The notes beneath the pieces were generated by a model that was given only the letters and a program-made list of their open reading frames with translations, was not told the origin of the DNA and ran no database searches. From positions 1-12,841 of the forward strand of contig USAY01000049.1 in assembly GCA_900552755.1 (NCBI GenBank): a stretch of 12,841 nucleotides of DNA, given 5' to 3'. The DNA is from an uncultured Collinsella sp. GTDB taxonomy: Bacteria; Actinomycetota; Coriobacteriia; Coriobacteriales; Coriobacteriaceae. Below are positions 6,574 through 12,237 of this stretch, piece after piece; position 1 is the stretch's first letter; each line of letters opens with the position of its first letter. Made by a program: the position numbers and the translations under genes.

Positions 6574-8298
6574 CTACGAGCGCAGTGTAATTTTATCGCG
6601 CAGCGACTTGAGGTCTTCGGTGACGGTGCGGTCTTCCTGGATCATCTTCTGGACCTTTTTGTAGCTCGTGCTGACGGTCGAGTGGTTGCGGTTGCCAAAT
6701 TCGGCGCCCACCGCCGTGGTCGTCATCTCGCACATCTCGATGGCCAGGTAGATAGCGATATGGCGTGCTTTGGCGATATTGGCGTTGCGACGCGGGCCGA
6801 TGAGCTCCTCGTGCGTCACGCCGTACTGCTCTTCGATGACGGACTGAACCGTCTGGACGTTGATCTTTTTGGCCGATGTGTCGAAGTACTGGCTGGCGAT
6901 GGCATCGATATCGTCAAAGGTGAGCTCCCCGCCCTCGCGTTCGCGGTCGCCCGCCTCGCCGGCGCAGCGCTCGCAAAAGCTCTCGAGTTCGCGGATGTTG
7001 GTGCCCGAGACCTCGGCCATGTGTTTAAAGTGCTCGTCGGTCAGGTGCCCGCCGTCGCCCCCATAGGCCGCCAGCAGCGAGTCGTCGCCTGCCTCGGGAG
7101 CGGCGACGATAGTGTTCTCGTAATAGCGCTGCAAGATCTTGTATTTCATCTCGTAGCTGGGCTCTGCGACCAGGCAGAGCATTCCGGCGTTGAAGCGGCT
7201 GGTCAGACGCTCGTCCATGCTCAGGTCCTTGGGGGCGCGGTCTGCCGCGATGACGACCTTCTTGTTGTTGCGGATGAACTCGTCCATGAGCTGGAAAAAG
7301 TAGTCCACGCTTGCGCGCTTGCCGATGATGTTTTGGATGTCATCGATGATGAGCACGTCCACGCCGTGGTACGCCTGCATGATGGGGGCGTTGTTCTTCT
7401 TTTGGCGGTCGAACTCGGTCATCAGGTCGTCCAGATATGCCTGGGAGTTGGCATACTTGACCTTGATCTCGGGCGACTTCTCGGCGAGCTCGTTTTTGAT
7501 GGCAAGCAGCAGGTGCGTCTTGCCCAGGCCCGATTTGCCGTAGATAAACAGTGATGTGCATGTGCCGCGCTCGTCCGCGAGGGCGGCAAACTTGAGTGCC
7601 GAGCGATAGGCATGGCTGTTCTCGGGGCCGTAGACAAAGTTCTCAAAGGTAAATTTTGAGTTCGCGGCGAGCGGGGCTCCATCCGTATTCTGCTCGGGCG
7701 GCACGGTCGGTGCTGGCATGGGTGAAGCGGGGGTCGCAGCTTGCGTGGATTTAGTCGGCGCTCCGCCCTTCATCTGGTTCATCATGCGACGAAAATCGTC
7801 GGCCGAGAGCGTGTTCTTGATTGCAATGCCCGAATCCGCGCCCGCCGCTGCGTCGTGAGCGATGGGCATGTGCGTGACGGGTGCGTTCGTTGACGTCGCT
7901 ACCGCGGTCGGCAACGGCGCCATGGTTTCACGGGAAACATCGCTGTGCTGGTGCTCGATTGTCGGCACGTCGCTTGCGGAGGCTGGTACCGTCGGGGAAG
8001 CAGCGGGAGCCGTGGCGGGCGCCGTCGCGGCAGCGGATTCCGTTGCGGCGCCTTGCGGCGCCACGATGTCGAGCGCAATCGGTGCAAAGGCGATTTCTTC
8101 CAGATAAGCCTCAATAGTCGGCTGATGCTTTTTGAGCTGGGCGATGGCAAAGCGCGAGGGGGCCTCGATCGTGAGCGTATCTTCGGTCAGGCTTATGGCG
8201 CGCGATTGCCCCAGCATGTTGATGAGGCGTGCATCTTGGCCGTCGCGCTGGCAAAAGGCGATAGCATCCCCCAGGATGATGCTTGCTTCCTCGTCCAC
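6574..8298 (-). CDS. dnaA: Chromosomal replication initiator protein DnaA
   Basis: AAA+ initiator that binds origin boxes, melts the duplex and recruits helicase. 574 residues, long for DnaA because of an Ala/Pro/Thr-rich linker (domain II, about 80-213). Domain I spans about 1-78. In domain III, Walker A is YGKSGLGKT (253-261), Walker B has Asp319-Asp320 (LIIDDIQ), box VII is RLTSRF (Arg364, Arg368) and sensor 2 is NIRELE with Arg436. Domain IV has a basic helix with ARHIAIYL and the signature NRNHSTV (536-542), where most DnaA proteins have G-R-D-H-[ST]-T-V; Asn538 replaces the base-contacting Asp. GTG at 8298 has GGGAGAG just upstream, and the GHKL gene stops only 15 bases before, so the two are probably co-transcribed. 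No terminator is seen after the stop codon. The core motifs are more divergent than in most species, but the identity is secure. Confidence 0.97.
   Translation of the reverse strand: MDEEASIILGDAIAFCQRDGQDARLINMLGQSRAISLTEDTLTIEAPSRFAIAQLKKHQPTIEAYLEEIAFAPIALDIVAPQGAATESAAATAPATAPAASPTVPASASDVPTIEHQHSDVSRETMAPLPTAVATSTNAPVTHMPIAHDAAAGADSGIAIKNTLSADDFRRMMNQMKGGAPTKSTQAATPASPMPAPTVPPEQNTDGAPLAANSKFTFENFVYGPENSHAYRSALKFAALADERGTCTSLFIYGKSGLGKTHLLLAIKNELAEKSPEIKVKYANSQAYLDDLMTEFDRQKKNNAPIMQAYHGVDVLIIDDIQNIIGKRASVDYFFQLMDEFIRNNKKVVIAADRAPKDLSMDERLTSRFNAGMLCLVAEPSYEMKYKILQRYYENTIVAAPEAGDDSLLAAYGGDGGHLTDEHFKHMAEVSGTNIRELESFCERCAGEAGDREREGGELTFDDIDAIASQYFDTSAKKINVQTVQSVIEEQYGVTHEELIGPRRNANIAKARHIAIYLAIEMCEMTTTAVGAEFGNRNHSTVSTSYKKVQKMIQEDRTVTEDLKSLRDKITLRS
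7924..7939 (-). other. parS-like site inside dnaA linker
   Basis: The minus strand reads TGTTTCCCGTGAAACC, matching 14 of 16 bases of the parS consensus TGTTTCACGTGAAACA. The mismatches are one in the central CACGTG and one at the last base. It encodes Asp120-Val-Ser-Arg-Glu-Thr in the otherwise low-complexity DnaA domain II, and DVSRET is the peptide typically produced when parS lies in a coding frame. ParB binding is plausible but the central mismatch may weaken it. Confidence 0.5.
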
Positions 8299-8313
8299 TG
8301 TCTCTCCCGTTCT

Positions 8314-9666
8314 TTAGCTCTGAGCTCGCACGCGAGCGGCGCCGAGTTCGGTCAGATGGTATTTCTGGCCATGCTTGATGACCAAGCCGGCCTGCGCCAA
8401 GTCATTGAGCGTGCGTGACCAGGTGGGGGCCGAGTTTCCAAACGCCCTCGCCAGATCGGTTGCACCGCACGCTTGATTTTGCGCCAGATAGCCCAGCGCG
8501 GCGTTGCCGCGATCGCTTACGAACACGTCCGGTTGTGGCTGCGCATGCTGATTTGCTGCATTAGGATACATCATTTGAGCTGCTGGTTGTTGAGAACTCT
8601 GCATCGGTGGCATTTGCTGTTGAAAACTTTGAGGCCACTGTTGGTAAGGCTGCGGAGGCATCTGCTGGGCCCAGGGGTTGTACTGCTGCTGCGGCATCTG
8701 CTGGTACGGCTGCTGATATCCTTGCTGGTACTGCTGCGGGAACTGCTGGCCGTACCCCAGTGGCGGCATCTGCTGATATGGATATCCTTGTTGGTACGGC
8801 TGATAGCCCATTTGCTGGCCACCCGGTGCGCCCGTCGCCTGCTGCATTGCTGCTGCATCCTGATCCGCCAGCGACATGGCCTCTGGCATGCTTGGCGGCA
8901 TCGACATCGATGCCGCTTGGGGTTCTTGTGTAGGAGGCATTCCGGGCTGCTGCATCTGTCCCACGGTGGGCTGCATCTGCTGCGTTGCCATGGGCTGCTG
9001 CGCAAAAGCTCCCGGCAGGGGATATGTGGGCTGCTCCGTCTCGGGCCGCACGGCAGCGCCGCGTCCGCCGGCACGCTCGATTTCCTGCACGCGTTTAGGG
9101 TTCAGGCTTACCGTAACCACGGTGCCGTTGCCCATGTTGTCCTCGATGGATACGGCACCGCCGGCGTTTTCCAAATACTCCTGCACCATGGGAAACCCTG
9201 CTCCGGTTCCACGGATATAGCGCTTCATCTTGCTGTTTGCGCTGGTAACGCCAAAGTCGAAAGCACGTTCCTTGTCGTCGATGCCGGGTCCTTGGTCAGC
9301 AAAGCGGATGGTGTCTCCGCCGTCCAGAATCGAGATGATGGGCTCTGCAAAATGAGCGTGGATAAAGTTTTCGACAATCTCGCGGATAACCATCAGCGAG
9401 ATGCGTCCTCCCTGCTCTTTCATGCACTGGTAGACGGTGTTGGTTGTCTCTTCCAAGTAGGTGCGGACGTCTTGCGGTTCGATGACGATGACGCGCGGTG
9501 TCGACAGCATGTCATCGTAGACCGCGATGCGCGCTGCATACATGGCCTTCGGTGCTTGTGCGGTGACCTGCTCGCTCTCGTTGCGTTTTTCGCGCACGCC
9601 GGTGATGTGCTCGTTGTCGGGTGCCGGATCACCGGAATCGACCATGGTGTAGAAGTCGTCAGACAT
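8314..9666 (-). CDS. GHKL ATPase with Gln/Pro-rich linker and C-terminal winged helix; function unknown
   Basis: 450 residues. Residues 1-80 have no recognisable domain. About 88-190 form a GHKL (HATPase_c) fold: N-box REIVENFIHAH with Glu96 and Asn100, G1 box DQGPGI (124-129), G2 box GTGAGF (153-158), and a final GNGT (179-182). There is no DHp dimerisation domain or phosphoacceptor His ahead of it, so it resembles an anti-sigma kinase such as SpoIIAB more than a sensor kinase. Residues about 210-380 are a low-complexity Gln/Met/Pro/Tyr linker with imperfect YQQ-G/M-P units. Residues about 385-447 look like a MarR-type winged helix (ARAFGNSAPTWSRTLNDLAQAG, then a wing). No transmembrane segment is present. 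The gene lies between two putative DnaA-box clusters and 15 bases ahead of dnaA, suggesting a role in origin or dnaA control. ATG at 9666 has no clear ribosome site. It is definitely coding; the role is not known. Confidence 0.85.
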   Translation of the reverse strand: MSDDFYTMVDSGDPAPDNEHITGVREKRNESEQVTAQAPKAMYAARIAVYDDMLSTPRVIVIEPQDVRTYLEETTNTVYQCMKEQGGRISLMVIREIVENFIHAHFAEPIISILDGGDTIRFADQGPGIDDKERAFDFGVTSANSKMKRYIRGTGAGFPMVQEYLENAGGAVSIEDNMGNGTVVTVSLNPKRVQEIERAGGRGAAVRPETEQPTYPLPGAFAQQPMATQQMQPTVGQMQQPGMPPTQEPQAASMSMPPSMPEAMSLADQDAAAMQQATGAPGGQQMGYQPYQQGYPYQQMPPLGYGQQFPQQYQQGYQQPYQQMPQQQYNPWAQQMPPQPYQQWPQSFQQQMPPMQSSQQPAAQMMYPNAANQHAQPQPDVFVSDRGNAALGYLAQNQACGATDLARAFGNSAPTWSRTLNDLAQAGLVIKHGQKYHLTELGAARVRAQS

Positions 9667-9680
9667 GCCGCTCGCAATCT

Positions 9681-9696
9681 TTCAAAAGGTTTTGAA
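9681..9696. repeat. Perfect palindrome ahead of the GHKL gene
   Basis: TTCAAAA-GG-TTTTGAA: seven-base arms with a two-base centre, 14 bases upstream of the ATG at 9666. The placement suits an operator for autoregulation, possibly by the gene's own winged helix or by DnaA. The role is inferred. Confidence 0.5.
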
Positions 9697-9699
9697 CAA

Positions 9700-9705
9700 A
9701 TAGTA
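9700..9705 (-). promoter_or_regulatory. Possible -10 element for the GHKL-dnaA unit
   Basis: TACTAT on the minus strand, 33 bases upstream of the GHKL start. No good -35 is found at 16-18 bases. It would place the transcription start within the palindrome at 9681-9696. Weak. Confidence 0.25.
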
Positions 9706-9737
9706 GCTCACTGCGCAATGTTTCTCATCTTTCGACA

Positions 9738-9761
9738 AGTTTTCAAAACCTGTTGAAAACT
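9738..9761. repeat. Head-to-head box pair in oriC
   Basis: AGTTTTCAA (9738-9746) and TTGAAAACT (9753-9761) form perfect 9-base inverted arms around AACCTG. The right arm belongs to origin 14-mer copy 2; the left arm belongs to the 17-mer shared with 6540-6556. The arrangement suggests cooperative binding of two protein molecules. Confidence 0.65.
9748..9761 (-). repeat. Origin 14-mer copy 2
   Basis: Plus strand reads ACCTGTTGAAAACT, the exact complement of copy 1 at 6548-6561 and a direct repeat of copy 3. Confidence 0.7.
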
Positions 9762-9800
9762 TTGGAAAACGGGCGAAAAGTTCTCAACATTTCCAACACG

Positions 9801-9814
9801 ACCTGTTGAAAACT
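9801..9814 (-). repeat. Origin 14-mer copy 3
   Basis: Plus strand reads ACCTGTTGAAAACT, identical to copy 2 and 53 bases from it, close to five helical turns, so both copies would face the same side of the DNA. Confidence 0.7.
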
Positions 9815-9909
9815 CGATGAAATTTCGTGAAAAGTTGCCTGCTGCATCAAGTGCCGATTCTGCTTATGGGGGAACCGTGTACTCTTTGCAACCTTTTACC
9901 TTTGATTTC

Positions 9910-9939
9910 TTGACATTTGAACATTGATTTCCCTACAAT
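9910..9939 (+). promoter_or_regulatory. Sigma-70-type promoter for rpmH operon
   Basis: TTGACA (9910-9915), an 18-base spacer and TACAAT (9934-9939): a perfect -35 and a five-of-six -10. Transcription would begin near 9946, giving a leader of about 65 bases before rpmH. This is the best promoter in the window and suits a ribosomal protein gene. Confidence 0.85.
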
Positions 9940-9965
9940 CTTCAAGCTCACGTGTCTATATCTGC

Positions 9966-9983
9966 GTCCGCGCCCCCGCGGAC
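9966..9983 (+). promoter_or_regulatory. GC-rich hairpin in the rpmH leader
   Basis: GTCCGCG (9966-9972) pairs perfectly with CGCGGAC (9977-9983) around a CCCC loop. It lies about 20 bases after the predicted transcription start and 14 bases before the AGGAGG site, with no following T run, so it is not a terminator. It may protect the mRNA 5' end or affect translation. Confidence 0.6.
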
Positions 9984-10011
9984 ACTCGAAATGCAGCAGG
10001 AGGAACTTAAG

Positions 10012-10146
10012 ATGAAGCGTACGTATCAGCCTAATAAGCGTAAGCGTGCCAAGACCCATGGCTTCCGTGCCCGTATGGCCACTAAGGGTGGTCGTGCCGT
10101 GCTCGCCCGTCGTCGCGCCAAGGGCCGCAAGCGTCTCACTGTCTAG
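10012..10146 (+). CDS. rpmH: 50S ribosomal protein L34
   Basis: 44 residues, strongly basic: MKRTYQPNKRKRAKTHGFRA near the N-terminus, then GGRAVLARRRAKGRKRLTV, the complete L34 pattern. The start is ATG at 10012 with AGGAGG (9998-10003) eight bases before it; a longer reading from 9952 would translate the ribosome site and add non-conserved sequence. First gene of the rpmH-rnpA-yidD-yidC-jag series, 20 bases from rnpA. Confidence 0.98.
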   Translation: MKRTYQPNKRKRAKTHGFRARMATKGGRAVLARRRAKGRKRLTV

Positions 10147-10166
10147 CAGCGATACACACATCTCGC

Positions 10167-10505
10167 ATGAAGACTATTAAGTCTCGGCAAGATTTCGAGC
10201 ATGTGTTCAGTCAGGGGCGTCGTTTCAATCACCCTCTGATTCGAATGACCATATGTGAATCGGTTGGCGAAGGCGACTCCGGAAGGGTCGCCTTCGTTGG
10301 TGCTAAACGACTCGGTTGTGCTGTCGTGCGCAACCGATCTAAGCGTGTGATGCGCGAGGCCGCCCGCAGCTGTGGATTTCCCGTTGCGGGTTATGACATC
10401 ATCTTGTTCGCGACTCCCAAGACGAGGGTTTCCTCGCCGGAGGAGATGGACAAGGCGTTGCGTTCGCTTATGAAACGCGCCGGCGTTGCCGGGGAGGAGC
10501 GATGA
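10167..10505 (+). CDS. rnpA: Ribonuclease P protein component
   Basis: 112 residues. Protein partner of the RNase P ribozyme that removes tRNA 5' leaders. The family hallmark VRNRSKRVMREA is present (Arg55-Asn56-Arg57, Arg60, Arg63), followed by the GYDIILFATPKTR strand. The N-terminal sequence SRQDFEHVFSQGRRF is typical. No clear ribosome site precedes ATG at 10167, so it probably depends on coupling with rpmH. The stop overlaps yidD by four bases (ATGA). Confidence 0.97.
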   Translation: MKTIKSRQDFEHVFSQGRRFNHPLIRMTICESVGEGDSGRVAFVGAKRLGCAVVRNRSKRVMREAARSCGFPVAGYDIILFATPKTRVSSPEEMDKALRSLMKRAGVAGEER

Positions 10506-10726
10506 GCAATCACGTTTTGCGACGTGTTGCCATCGCTCCTATTCGCATATATCAACAGGTTGTTTCGCCCTTATTACCTGACGCCTGCATTTATTACCCA
10601 ACGTGCTCGCAATACGCCGTTCAGGCGATTGAGAAGTACGGTGTTTTGAGAGGCTGCTGGCTTGCCGTGAGGCGCATCGCTCGCTGCAATCCCCTGCACG
10701 TCGGCGGTTATGACCCTGTGCCTTAG
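10502..10726 (+). CDS. yidD: Membrane protein insertion efficiency factor YidD
   Basis: 74 residues. The YidD family is a small membrane-associated protein thought to help YidC-dependent membrane insertion. Conserved features are IRIYQQVVSPLLP, the cysteine motif YYPTCSQYAVQAIEKYG, RGCWLAVRRIARCNP and the GGYDPVP ending. The ATG overlaps the rnpA stop, with GGGGAGGAG just upstream, and yidC begins 29 bases downstream. Length and order are standard for this cluster. Confidence 0.96.
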   Translation: MSNHVLRRVAIAPIRIYQQVVSPLLPDACIYYPTCSQYAVQAIEKYGVLRGCWLAVRRIARCNPLHVGGYDPVP

Positions 10727-10755
10727 CGGGCACTCGCTATCGGAGGAAAACTTAC

Positions 10756-11526
10756 ATGTGGGATTGGATCGTTAACATCCTTTTTGAGCTGCTCAAGCTC
10801 ATCCAGACCTTTGCGGTCGACTGGGGCCTGTCCATCATCATCCTGGTGGTCATCATCCGTCTGCTGCTGACGCCGCTCATGCTCAAGTCGACCAAGTCGA
10901 CGGCTCGCATGCAGGTGCTGCAGCCCAAGATGCTCGAGATCCAGGAGCGCTACGCCGACGACCCCCAGCGTCAGGCCGAGGAGATGCAGAAGTTCTACAG
11001 CGAGAACAAGTTCAATCCGCTGGCCGGCTGCCTGCCGCTTCTGATTCAGATGCCCATCCTTATCGCCCTGTTCACGCTTCTGCGCAACCTGCCGCAGTAC
11101 TTTAACGAGGGCACGTTCTCGTTCTTTAACATCCTGCCCGATCTGACCACCACGCCGAGCGCCTCTTTTGCCGATGGCTTTATGGTTGCGCTGCCTGCGC
11201 TGATCTGCCTGATCCTGTTTGCTGTCTTGACCCTGATTCCGCAGCTGTATATGTCCCGCAATCAGACTGGTCAGCAGGCCCAGAGCATGCGCATGATGGC
11301 TGTCGTCATGACCGTCATGATGCTTTGGATGGGCTGGAGCCTACCTGTCGGCGTTCTGCTGTACTACGATGTGTCTTCTGCCTGGCAGGTTATCCAGCAG
11401 ATCTTCGTGACGCAGAAGGTTATCGACAAGGCCAAGGCCGATGAGGAGGAGCGCCTCAAGAACGCTCCGCTGCAGGTCGAGGTTACCCGTCGCGAGAAGA
11501 AGCCGCGTCCGCACAAGAAGAAGTAG
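10756..11526 (+). CDS. yidC: Membrane protein insertase YidC (Oxa1 family)
   Basis: 256 residues. Inserts membrane proteins alone or with SecYEG. It has about five hydrophobic segments: roughly 22-44, 88-110, 142-166, 178-202 and 203-219. Arg35 in VVIIRLLLTPL corresponds to the conserved positive residue in the hydrophilic groove. A cytoplasmic helical hairpin rich in charge (about 45-85) follows the first segment, and the C-terminal tail is very basic (REKKPRPHKKK), suited to ribosome contact. It lacks the lipoprotein signal peptide common in Firmicutes homologues. The start ATG has GGAGG nine bases before. A cluster of methionines (MRMMAVVMTVMMLWMGW) marks the fourth segment. Confidence 0.96.
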   Translation: MWDWIVNILFELLKLIQTFAVDWGLSIIILVVIIRLLLTPLMLKSTKSTARMQVLQPKMLEIQERYADDPQRQAEEMQKFYSENKFNPLAGCLPLLIQMPILIALFTLLRNLPQYFNEGTFSFFNILPDLTTTPSASFADGFMVALPALICLILFAVLTLIPQLYMSRNQTGQQAQSMRMMAVVMTVMMLWMGWSLPVGVLLYYDVSSAWQVIQQIFVTQKVIDKAKADEEERLKNAPLQVEVTRREKKPRPHKKK

Positions 11527-11571
11527 TCGGGATATCAATCTTATTTAGGTACCTAACTTTTGGAGTACGTT

Positions 11572-12141
11572 ATGTCTGAAGAGATCATCGAGGATATGCT
11601 TGAGGAGGTTGCCCCGCAGATTGCGGGCGATTATCCCGAGATTGCACAGCGCTACAAGGCCGGTGAAGAGCTGACCGATGGGGAGCTCGACGCCATTGCC
11701 GATGTTGCGATTTCCATTCTGCGTTCCATCCTTTCGCACTTCGATGCCGCCAACTCTCCTATTGATGAGTACGAGGGCGACGAGGGCGAGCTGATTTTGG
11801 ATGTTACCGCTCCTGATCTTGCTGTTCTCATTGGCCGTCATGGTCGTACCCTTGATGCTCTTCAGGTCATGTTCTCTTTGCTGGTGAGCCGCAAGCTTGG
11901 CTTTAGGTATCCGGTTGTGGTTGACGTTGAGGGCTACAAGAGCCGTCGTCAGGACAAAGTTGCCTCAATGGCTCAGTCGGCCGCCGAGCGTGCCATCCGT
12001 ACCCATAAGAGTGTTTCGCTTCCGCCCATGAATGCCTATGAGCGCCGACTGGTTCATATTGCACTTCGTGGCAATGATGCTGTCGATACCCATTCTGAGG
12101 GTTCTGACCCTGATCGCCATGTGGTGATTGTTGCTCGATAA
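11572..12141 (+). CDS. jag: RNA-binding KH-R3H protein (Jag / KhpB / EloR)
   Basis: 189 residues from ATG at 11572, with TTGGAG about eight bases upstream; an in-frame TTG at 11560 lies on that site and is rejected. The N-terminal 60 residues are acidic and helical and do not look like the Jag_N domain. A KH domain follows (LIGRHGRTLDALQ, GRHG at 88-91), then an R3H domain (MNAYERRLVHIAL with Arg158-x3-His162, ending DRHVVIVAR). KhpB partners with KhpA in binding small RNAs and mRNAs and affects cell elongation in Streptococcus. Its place after yidC is conserved. It is followed by a terminator. Confidence 0.93.
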   Translation: MSEEIIEDMLEEVAPQIAGDYPEIAQRYKAGEELTDGELDAIADVAISILRSILSHFDAANSPIDEYEGDEGELILDVTAPDLAVLIGRHGRTLDALQVMFSLLVSRKLGFRYPVVVDVEGYKSRRQDKVASMAQSAAERAIRTHKSVSLPPMNAYERRLVHIALRGNDAVDTHSEGSDPDRHVVIVAR

Positions 12142-12159
12142 TCTACTCGAGCTTATGCT

Positions 12160-12191
12160 AAGGGGGCGTGGTTTCCACGTCCCCTTTTTTT
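12160..12191 (+). terminator. Rho-independent terminator after jag
   Basis: GGGGGCGTGG (12162-12171) pairs with CCACGTCCCC (12175-12184), including one G-U pair, around a TTT loop and followed by seven T residues (12185-12191). It lies about 20 bases past the jag stop and closes the rpmH-jag operon. Confidence 0.95.
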
Positions 12192-12237
12192 GTCAAAAGT
12201 TCTCGATACACTGATTTTTGTCAGAAAGGAGCTTCTG

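Larger units (their letters stand above)
9667..9830. other. Upstream DnaA-box cluster, second half of candidate oriC
   Basis: Non-coding DNA at the point where gene direction diverges. It contains two exact copies of the origin 14-mer (9748-9761, 9801-9814), a 9-base-arm inverted repeat (9738-9761), two adjacent box-like nonamers TTCTCAACA (9781-9789) and TTTCCAACA (9790-9798), the palindrome at 9681-9696, and repeated GAAAA[CG] words. The stretch from about 9831 to 9909 shows nothing I can name. Origin function is inferred from the repeat density, the shared repeats beyond dnaA and the gene polarity switch. Confidence 0.75.

Noticed and set aside
8560..9010. CAG/CTG-like repetitive DNA as a tandem repeat or mobile element
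   Set aside because: It is codon-level Gln/Pro/Met repetition inside an intact reading frame, with no regular DNA repeat unit and no flanking duplications.
8473..9756. Plus-strand open frame of 427 codons opposite the GHKL gene
   Set aside because: The minus frame has intact GHKL motifs; the plus frame is a Leu/His/Arg-rich complement of the Gln-rich linker.
9952..10011. Twenty-codon upstream extension of rpmH
   Set aside because: It includes the GC hairpin and the AGGAGG site, and L34 proteins begin at MKRTYQP.
12160..12191. Inverted repeat near jag as a protein-binding site
   Set aside because: The stem followed directly by a T run after a stop codon is a plain terminator.
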